This document shows positions 58,743 to 64,000 of a stretch of DNA of 64,000 bases, piece after piece (the first letter of the stretch is position 1; each line of letters starts with the position of its first letter). The position numbers and the translations under genes were made by a program. The notes beneath the pieces are model-generated. The model had not been told where the DNA came from. It searched no databases and was given only the letters and a program-made list of their open reading frames with translations. The DNA is from Amycolatopsis vastitatis (GTDB lineage Bacteria > Actinomycetota > Actinomycetes > Mycobacteriales > Pseudonocardiaceae), in contig NZ_NMUL01000030.1 of the NCBI RefSeq assembly GCF_002234595.1, positions 186,001-250,000 of the forward strand, read 5' to 3'.

Positions 58743-59699
58743 ATGGGGGGCATTCTCGATTTCGAGATCCGGTTCCCGCGGTCTCACGTGAGTGTGGCGG
58801 AGATGTCCGCGACGTCGGGAGCCGGCGTCGCGGACATCCGCGAGATCACGCACACCGCGGAGATCCCGGTCCTGCGGGACGGCGAGCTGTCCTGGCGGCT
58901 CGCCGCCGACGCGGCGGCCGAGCTGCTCAGCCGGACCGGCACCGCACCGGCGGAGATCGGTCAGGTCGTCTTCGCCGGCTCCGGCGAGTGGGACCTCCCG
59001 TTCTGGTCGCCGGCGGCCAAGGTCGCCGCGGAGCTGGGCATCGCGGCCGCGCACTGCTTCGAGGTGACGAACTTCTGCAACGCGGGCACCACCGCGCTGC
59101 GCGTCGCGCTGGACGGCGTCGCCCTGCGCGGCGGGCTGGTCTTGGTGCTGGCGGCCGACCGGCTCAGCCGGATGGTCGACTACACCGACGCGGGGTCGAA
59201 GGAGCTGTTCAACTTCGGTGACGCCGCCGCCGCGGTCCTCGTCGGCAGCGCGGGCGTCCGCTACGAGCTGCTGCACACGGCCATGCGGACCGATCCGAGC
59301 TGGGTTGACTACTACTTCGGGGACATCCGGCGGGACCGCGTCACCATCCGGCGCGGCCCGCACCGCGAAGGCCTCGCGACGGCCTACGTGCGGAACTTCA
59401 CCGCGCTCGTCGACGAGACCCTGGGCGCGCTCGGCGCGAAGATCGACGACGTGAGCCGGTTCCTGATCAACCACGGCGACCGGCGGATGCACGAACGGCT
59501 GCTCCGGACACTGGGCATCCCGGAGTCCCGGAGTGCGTTCAACTACCACCGGCTGGGGCACATGGGCAGCGCGGACACGCTGATCGCGTTGCGGGACCTG
59601 GAAACCGAGGGCGCGCTGTGTCCCGGCGACCTCGTCCTGCTCGCCACCAGTGCGATGGGGTTCAGCTGGGGAATCACCGCGTTGGAGGTCGCGCCGTGA
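58743..59699 (+). CDS. KAS III (FabH)-like thiolase-fold acyltransferase
   Basis: A 318-residue thiolase-fold protein. The acyl-accepting Cys is C112 in TNFCNAGTTAL and the His is H244 in LINHGDRRM. The Asn of FabH's YGNTSAAS loop is replaced: the loop reads GHMGSAD, giving His273 and Asp278. Loss of the decarboxylation Asn is seen in KAS III relatives that transfer acyl groups (CerJ-like, Cys-His-Asp) instead of condensing malonyl-ACP. ATG 58743 is 9 bp after the dioxygenase; the stop overlaps the ATP-grasp start. Likely forms an ester, amide or C-C bond with an activated acyl group. Confidence 0.88.
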   Translation: MGGILDFEIRFPRSHVSVAEMSATSGAGVADIREITHTAEIPVLRDGELSWRLAADAAAELLSRTGTAPAEIGQVVFAGSGEWDLPFWSPAAKVAAELGIAAAHCFEVTNFCNAGTTALRVALDGVALRGGLVLVLAADRLSRMVDYTDAGSKELFNFGDAAAAVLVGSAGVRYELLHTAMRTDPSWVDYYFGDIRRDRVTIRRGPHREGLATAYVRNFTALVDETLGALGAKIDDVSRFLINHGDRRMHERLLRTLGIPESRSAFNYHRLGHMGSADTLIALRDLETEGALCPGDLVLLATSAMGFSWGITALEVAP

Positions 59700-60871
59700 A
59701 GGTGCTCGTGATCCACCAGGTGCCGGACCGCAAGATCGGTTACCGGGACTGCCTCGACCACGAAAGCCACGACGTCACCTATGTCGGTTATCCGTCGAGG
59801 ATGGCCGACCTGCCGGCGGACCTGCGCTGCCGGCGGATCGAGCTCGACCCCGGCGACGAGCTGGTCGCCGGCATCGTCAAGCGGGTGTCGGCGGCCGACG
59901 GCTTCGAGCACGTGCTGGCGCTTTCGGAGTTCGGGATCCTCGAGGCGCACGACGTCCGCCGCCACCTCGGCCTGCCCGGCCCGGCGCGCGAGCAGCTGGA
60001 GCTGGTGCGGGACAAGGTACGCATGAAGGAGGTGGCCGCCGCCGCGGGGATCCGGCATCCCCGGTTCGCGGCGGCACCTTCGAGCGGTGGCACACTGCCG
60101 TGGTCCGGCCGGACCGTGGTCAAGCCCCGCCTGGGTGCGTCCAGCGAGGGCATCGAGATCCACCCCAGCGCGGCGGAGGCCGTCGCCGCGGCCGGGCACC
60201 GGCCCGATCTGGAGTTCGAGGAGTACGTCGAGGGGGACATCCTCTACGCCGACGGGCTCGTCGACGGCGGCAAGGTGATCGGCTTCTCGGTCAGCAAGTA
60301 CGTCAACACGCCGCTGCAGTTCATCGCCGGCCTGCCGCTCGGCGCGGCCCACGTACCGGCGGACCCGCACGGCGACTTCGTCACCCGCGCCGTCGAAGCG
60401 GCGAAGATCCAGGAAGGCTGTTTCCATCTCGAGTTCTTCTCGACCCCGCAAGGGGAAACCGTCTTCCTCGAGATCGCCAACCGCGTCGGCGGGGCCGGGG
60501 TGATCGGCGCGCACCTCGGGCACACCGGGGTGCACCTGCCCGCGCACGAGATCGCCATCCGGCTGGGGCTGCCCTTGCCGCAACCCCGGCCGCCGAGCGG
60601 GAAGTACCACGGCTGGCTGGTCTTTCCCGGTCATCATCTGCCGGCCGGCGGGAGCGCGTCGGTCGGGTTTCCCGGGCACCTCCGGACCCATCCGTGCGTG
60701 GACCGCGTGCACACGCTCGCGCCCGGTGCGCCACTGCCCGATCACGTGACCTACCAGGAATGGCTCGTCCCGCTGTTCGTCGAGGCGTCCCATCGCGATC
60801 CGGCCGCGCTGGAGCAGTTCCTCGAGGATTGCGCCCGCTCGGTCACCGTCAAGGCGAAAGGGAAGCTGTGA
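59696..60871 (+). CDS. ATP-grasp domain ligase
   Basis: A 391-residue ATP-grasp enzyme. N-terminal pre-ATP-grasp Rossmann part (VKVLVIHQVPDRKIGY, about 1-100). The ATP-grasp core follows: KVRMKEVAAAAGIRHPRF, GRTVVKPRLGASSEGI (phosphate loop), LEFEEYVEGDIL and FHLEFF…VFLEIANRVGGAG, where the Glu/Asn residues bind Mg-ATP. Members activate a carboxylate as acyl phosphate and join it to an amine, as in carnosine- or dapdiamide-type ligases. GTG 59696 overlaps the KAS III stop and its stop overlaps the next GTG. Confidence 0.9.
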   Translation: MKVLVIHQVPDRKIGYRDCLDHESHDVTYVGYPSRMADLPADLRCRRIELDPGDELVAGIVKRVSAADGFEHVLALSEFGILEAHDVRRHLGLPGPAREQLELVRDKVRMKEVAAAAGIRHPRFAAAPSSGGTLPWSGRTVVKPRLGASSEGIEIHPSAAEAVAAAGHRPDLEFEEYVEGDILYADGLVDGGKVIGFSVSKYVNTPLQFIAGLPLGAAHVPADPHGDFVTRAVEAAKIQEGCFHLEFFSTPQGETVFLEIANRVGGAGVIGAHLGHTGVHLPAHEIAIRLGLPLPQPRPPSGKYHGWLVFPGHHLPAGGSASVGFPGHLRTHPCVDRVHTLAPGAPLPDHVTYQEWLVPLFVEASHRDPAALEQFLEDCARSVTVKAKGKL

Positions 60872-62736
60872 CGAGGTATTACCCCACCGACCTGCTGCTG
60901 GCGGTCGAACGCGTCGAGGCGGAGCTGGCCGCGCCGGACTCGGCGGCCGCGAAACTGTTGCACGACAACGGTGTTCCCGAGCTGGTCGCGCTCTTCGCCG
61001 CGGACGAGCTGCGTGACGGGCTCGACGGGCTGTTCGGCGGCCTGAGCCAGTTCCCGTGGCGGCCGCTGATCGACACCAACGACGTCTGCGAGTACTCCCC
61101 GGCCGGCACCGTGGTGCTGGACGATCGCACCGCGGGCGCGACGCTGCGCGGGCTGCTGCTGGGCTGGGCGGCCGGCAACGAGGTCGTGATCCGATCGGCT
61201 CGCCGTCCGTTCTGGCGCGAGCTGATCGGGCTGGTGCGGGGTCAGGGACTGGCGCTGCCCGAAGCACGCACGGCCCGTGCGGACGCCGACGTCGCGGGGA
61301 CGGCCGTGGTGGTCCCCGAAATCGCCTTTGACGGCCGGCCGGAACCCGCCACGCTCGCGGTGCGGGTCGACCCGGCGCGCGAGGCGCGCGAGCTCGCCGT
61401 GCTGGCGCTGGACTGCCGGTCGGCGTGGGTGCACCAGCTCTACCGCACCGAATACCTGCTGGGTACGAGCCTTTCCGCGGCCCGCAGCCGCGACACCGCC
61501 GAAGAGCGCGGCCGGCTCGACGCCAAGCTGCGCTACGTCGTCGAGCGGGCGCGACGGGCGCCGTTCTTCCGGGAGCTGCCCCCGGTCGCGGGCCTGGACG
61601 AGCTGGGCAAGCTCCCGATCATGGAGAAAAGCGACATCGAGGCGCATTCGCTGCCGCGCAGCCGGGACCTGTCCAGCGGCGACGTCCCCACGGGCGAAGT
61701 GCTGCAGAGCGGCGGTTCGAGCGGGACGCCGCGGTACATCGTCTACTCGCGGACCGACTGGCACAACATGGTCCGCGAGGCCATCCCGCTGTTCCACGCC
61801 CTGGGCCTGGCCAAGGGCGACCGGCTGATCAACACCCTCTACGGCGGCTCGCTCTACGGCGGGATGACCACGACGGTCACCGAGCTGTCGCGGATGCCGG
61901 TGGAGTGCTACACCACCGGCCAGCACATCACCGTCGACGACCTCCTCATGCTGTGCGGCAAGTTCGACGCCAACGCCATCCTCGCGATGCCCGCGCTGCT
62001 GCTCCCGCTGCTGCGCCAGGCCGTCGAGCGCCGGCCCGGGTTGCGGATCGAGAAGGTGATCTACGGCGGGACGCCGATGTCCGAAGTGGACAAGAAGTGG
62101 CTGCGTGAGCACCTCGGCACCCGGGTGATCTCCAGTATCCTCGCCGCCAACGACGGCGCGCAGCTGGGCTACCAGTGCGGCGAGCTCGGCGGCCGGTTGC
62201 ACCACACCAGCCCCGACTACAACCTGATCGAGGTCGTCGACGAGGCCGGGAACCCGCTGCCCGAAGGGGAAATGGGCGACCTGCTCATCACCGGCATGCA
62301 GAAGTTCGAGGGCCCGCTGCTGCGCTACCGCATCGGCGACTGCGGCCGGGTCTTCCGGCACGAATGCGCCTGCGGCGTTTCCGGGCCGGTGCTGGAGTTC
62401 GCCGGCCGCACCGACGGCCTGATCAAGATCTACCCGAGCCGGGTGCTGCACGCCGATGTCCTGGCCGGGCTCGGCGTGTTCGGCGTTTCCCAGCTGCAGA
62501 TCGAGATCACGCCGTCGGACGCGGGGGAGAGCGTGGTCGTGCGCACCGAATCGCCGCGGGTCCTCGATCCCGGCGAGGTGCGCGCCTTCCTCACGAAGGA
62601 GTTCCCGCCGCTGAGCCCCCCGGAGTCCGGCGACGGCCCGTCCGCACTGCACGTCGAGTGCTTCGCGGAAGGAAAGCTCCCGCGGCACGCGGTGAGCGGC
62701 AAGATCAAGACGGTCATCGACAACCGGCTGCGGTGA
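60868..62736 (+). CDS. PaaK/LuxE-like adenylate-forming enzyme with an N-terminal LuxC-like domain
   Basis: A 622-residue protein. The C-terminal two-thirds (about 210-622) is an adenylating enzyme of the phenylacetate-CoA ligase/LuxE type: LQSGGSSGTPRYIVYSRTDW (ATP loop), VIYGGTPMSE, AANDGAQLGYQC, and LLRYRIGDCGRVF with a CACG zinc-like pair. The N-terminal part (about 1-200) with LLGWAAGNEVVIRSARRPFW weakly resembles the nucleotide-binding half of LuxC acyl reductases, but I see no full reductase active site. It may activate a carboxylic acid, such as the oxoamine product or a starter acyl group, for the KAS III-like protein. GTG 60868 is coupled to the ATP-grasp gene. Confidence 0.85.
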   Translation: MTRYYPTDLLLAVERVEAELAAPDSAAAKLLHDNGVPELVALFAADELRDGLDGLFGGLSQFPWRPLIDTNDVCEYSPAGTVVLDDRTAGATLRGLLLGWAAGNEVVIRSARRPFWRELIGLVRGQGLALPEARTARADADVAGTAVVVPEIAFDGRPEPATLAVRVDPAREARELAVLALDCRSAWVHQLYRTEYLLGTSLSAARSRDTAEERGRLDAKLRYVVERARRAPFFRELPPVAGLDELGKLPIMEKSDIEAHSLPRSRDLSSGDVPTGEVLQSGGSSGTPRYIVYSRTDWHNMVREAIPLFHALGLAKGDRLINTLYGGSLYGGMTTTVTELSRMPVECYTTGQHITVDDLLMLCGKFDANAILAMPALLLPLLRQAVERRPGLRIEKVIYGGTPMSEVDKKWLREHLGTRVISSILAANDGAQLGYQCGELGGRLHHTSPDYNLIEVVDEAGNPLPEGEMGDLLITGMQKFEGPLLRYRIGDCGRVFRHECACGVSGPVLEFAGRTDGLIKIYPSRVLHADVLAGLGVFGVSQLQIEITPSDAGESVVVRTESPRVLDPGEVRAFLTKEFPPLSPPESGDGPSALHVECFAEGKLPRHAVSGKIKTVIDNRLR

Positions 62737-62747
62737 AAGGAATTCCG

Positions 62748-64000
62748 ATGACCGATCGTGTGACGGAGGCGTTCATCGCCGCGGCGCGGACGCCGGGCAG
62801 CGCCCTGGCGAAGCTCGACGTCGGGGCGGCGCTGGGCTCACTCGGCTACGACTACCTCGCGCGGCCGATGTTCTTCGACGCGGCCGAGCTGGACCGGTTC
62901 TCGGCCGACACCGCCCGGACCGTCGAGCTGATCTTCGCGCTGCCGGACCTGCTCTTCGACGGCGATTTCGCGCGGTTCCGCGACGAGTTGCGCATCGCCC
63001 CGGAGCACGGCCGGCTGATGGAGCGGGCAGGCGCCGCGCCGCCACGGTTCGGGCGGATCGACGCCTACCACGACGGCGAGACGTTCAAGATCCTCGAGTT
63101 CAACATCGGCAGCGACGCCGGCGGGCAGGACTGGGTCGGCGCGGTGCCGCGCGCGCTGCTCGAGGTCGCGGAGTTCGCCGGCTTCGCGCGGGAGCACGAG
63201 CTGACCTACACCGACACTTTCCCGCTCGTCGCCCAGCTGCTGCGGGAAGCGGGCGGGCCGGATCCGGTCGTCGCCCTCGTCGGCGAGCCCGGCGACACGG
63301 ATCCAGGCCCGTGGACGCCGTTCCGGGAGCTGCTCCGCGAGGCCGGGTTCGAAACGTACTTCGGGGCCATCACGGACCTTTCGGTGCGTGGCGGCCGCGT
63401 GTTCCTCGGGGACGTCCGCCTCGACGTGCTGTACCGGCTGTTCCTGGCCGATTCGCTCGACGGCGACCCCGCGGCGGCCGAGATCGCCCAGGCGCTCCAC
63501 CGCACGCACGCGGACGGCGGCGTGGTCCTGTGGACGACGCTGGAGTCCGAGGTCTTCGGGAACAAGGGCTGCCTCGCGCTGCTGAACGAGCCGCGCGTCC
63601 GGCGCCAACTGTCCACTGTGGACAGCCAGCTGCTCGACCGGGTGCTGCCGTGGACCCGATCGCTGGCGGCGGGGGACGACATCGGAGAGTACCTCGGGCG
63701 ACGGGAACAACTGATCCTCAAGCCGAACGGGTGCTTCGGCGGCCGCGGGATCACCGCGGGCTGGGAGGTCGACGAGGCGGTGTGGCGCCGGGCGCTGCTC
63801 GACGCCGCCCCGGGCGGCGCGGTCGTGCAGGAGCGCGTCGTACCGCGTGCGGAGCCCGTCTACGACCCGGCGACCGACGAAATCACGCCTTGGGAGGCCT
63901 GCTGGGGTCTCTACCACACCCCGTCCGGGAAGTTCGCCGGCGGCGGCTGCCGGTTCCTGCCGCACGGCTCGGCCCGGATCAGCGCGCCCGCGTCCGGCGT
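62748..64000 (+). CDS. circularly permuted-type ATP-grasp protein, 3' end outside the window
   Basis: 417 codons are visible and the frame is open at the window edge. FKILEFNIGSDAGGQDW and LILKPNGCFGGRGI are substrate and ATP-binding blocks of glutathionylspermidine-synthase-like/permuted ATP-grasp enzymes. VVLWTTLESEVFGNKGCLALLNEPRV resembles the segment before the ATP site in that group. VVQERVVPRAEPVYD continues the ATP-grasp fold, and further family motifs may lie past the end. ATG 62748 follows GAAAGGAA, 11 bp after the adenylating enzyme. A second, unrelated-type ligase in the cluster suggests two amide or ester bonds are made. Confidence 0.82.
   Translation, partial: MTDRVTEAFIAAARTPGSALAKLDVGAALGSLGYDYLARPMFFDAAELDRFSADTARTVELIFALPDLLFDGDFARFRDELRIAPEHGRLMERAGAAPPRFGRIDAYHDGETFKILEFNIGSDAGGQDWVGAVPRALLEVAEFAGFAREHELTYTDTFPLVAQLLREAGGPDPVVALVGEPGDTDPGPWTPFRELLREAGFETYFGAITDLSVRGGRVFLGDVRLDVLYRLFLADSLDGDPAAAEIAQALHRTHADGGVVLWTTLESEVFGNKGCLALLNEPRVRRQLSTVDSQLLDRVLPWTRSLAAGDDIGEYLGRREQLILKPNGCFGGRGITAGWEVDEAVWRRALLDAAPGGAVVQERVVPRAEPVYDPATDEITPWEACWGLYHTPSGKFAGGGCRFLPHGSARISAPASG

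Noticed and set aside
1..64000. CRISPR array, transposon, integrase, tRNA or rRNA
   Set aside because: I read for regularly spaced repeats, transposase motifs and tRNA/rRNA-like sequence and saw none; short tRNA genes could still be missed by eye.

Overview
The window is very GC-rich DNA with long, tightly packed genes, frequent GTG starts, many ATGA/GTGA stop-start overlaps, LAL-type LuxR regulators, DUF2252 and DUF1269 proteins and an F420-type oxidoreductase. This points to a soil actinomycete, most likely a Pseudonocardiaceae member such as Amycolatopsis (inferred from gene style, not proven). I saw no rRNA, tRNA, CRISPR array, transposase or integrase.

Layout. 1-3 kb: end of a fatty-acid type beta-oxidation operon (two acyl-CoA dehydrogenase subunits, an enoyl-CoA hydratase) facing a FadR-like GntR regulator. 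3-7.4 kb: an SDR overlapping a degenerate dihydropteroate-synthase homologue, a GH43 enzyme and an alpha/beta hydrolase. 7.4-25 kb: a stress/envelope island with an APC permease, membrane protein and M20 peptidase operon, GH15, MFS, K+ channel, SHOCT protein, two LAL regulators, DUF2252, DUF1269 and an AI-2E family protein. Several promoters here share a 19-bp inverted repeat, CTCGCCCG-N3-CGGGTGAG, which I propose as an undescribed regulon box. 25-32 kb: two secreted glycosidases with ricin-type lectin domains, a LysR/epimerase pair and an LLM oxidoreductase. 32-37 kb: a GH4 glycosidase with a sugar ABC importer that has its own promoter and operator.

37-44 kb is a coherent galactosamine pathway. 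It has a secreted GH114 polygalactosaminidase, a DeoR regulator, and an operon of AgaS, a BadF-type kinase, an EamA transporter, a PfkB kinase and a class II aldolase. Two copies of one 25-bp DeoR-type operator tie the secreted enzyme to the catabolic operon. 44-48 kb: a MOSC/ferredoxin-reductase fusion and three unknown proteins. 48-51 kb: a tautomerase/zinc-dehydrogenase operon behind tandem TATAACG operators. 51-54 kb: a secreted PQQ-type sugar dehydrogenase and a secreted lactonase, with a perfect CebR-type operator upstream. 54-56 kb: a small unknown protein and a divergent SDR/TetR pair with repeated operators.

56.7-64 kb (running off the end) is the most unusual part: a tightly coupled operon of a 5-aminolevulinate-synthase-like enzyme, a TauD dioxygenase, a KAS III-like protein with an altered active site, an ATP-grasp ligase, an adenylating enzyme with an extra N-terminal domain, and a second, permuted-type ATP-grasp protein. 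It looks like a small-molecule pathway without NRPS or PKS modules.

At least three genes (APC permease, first LAL regulator, small membrane protein near 44 kb) are broken by apparent one-base indels, two of them in or beside short G/C runs. Residual assembly errors are as likely as real mutations.
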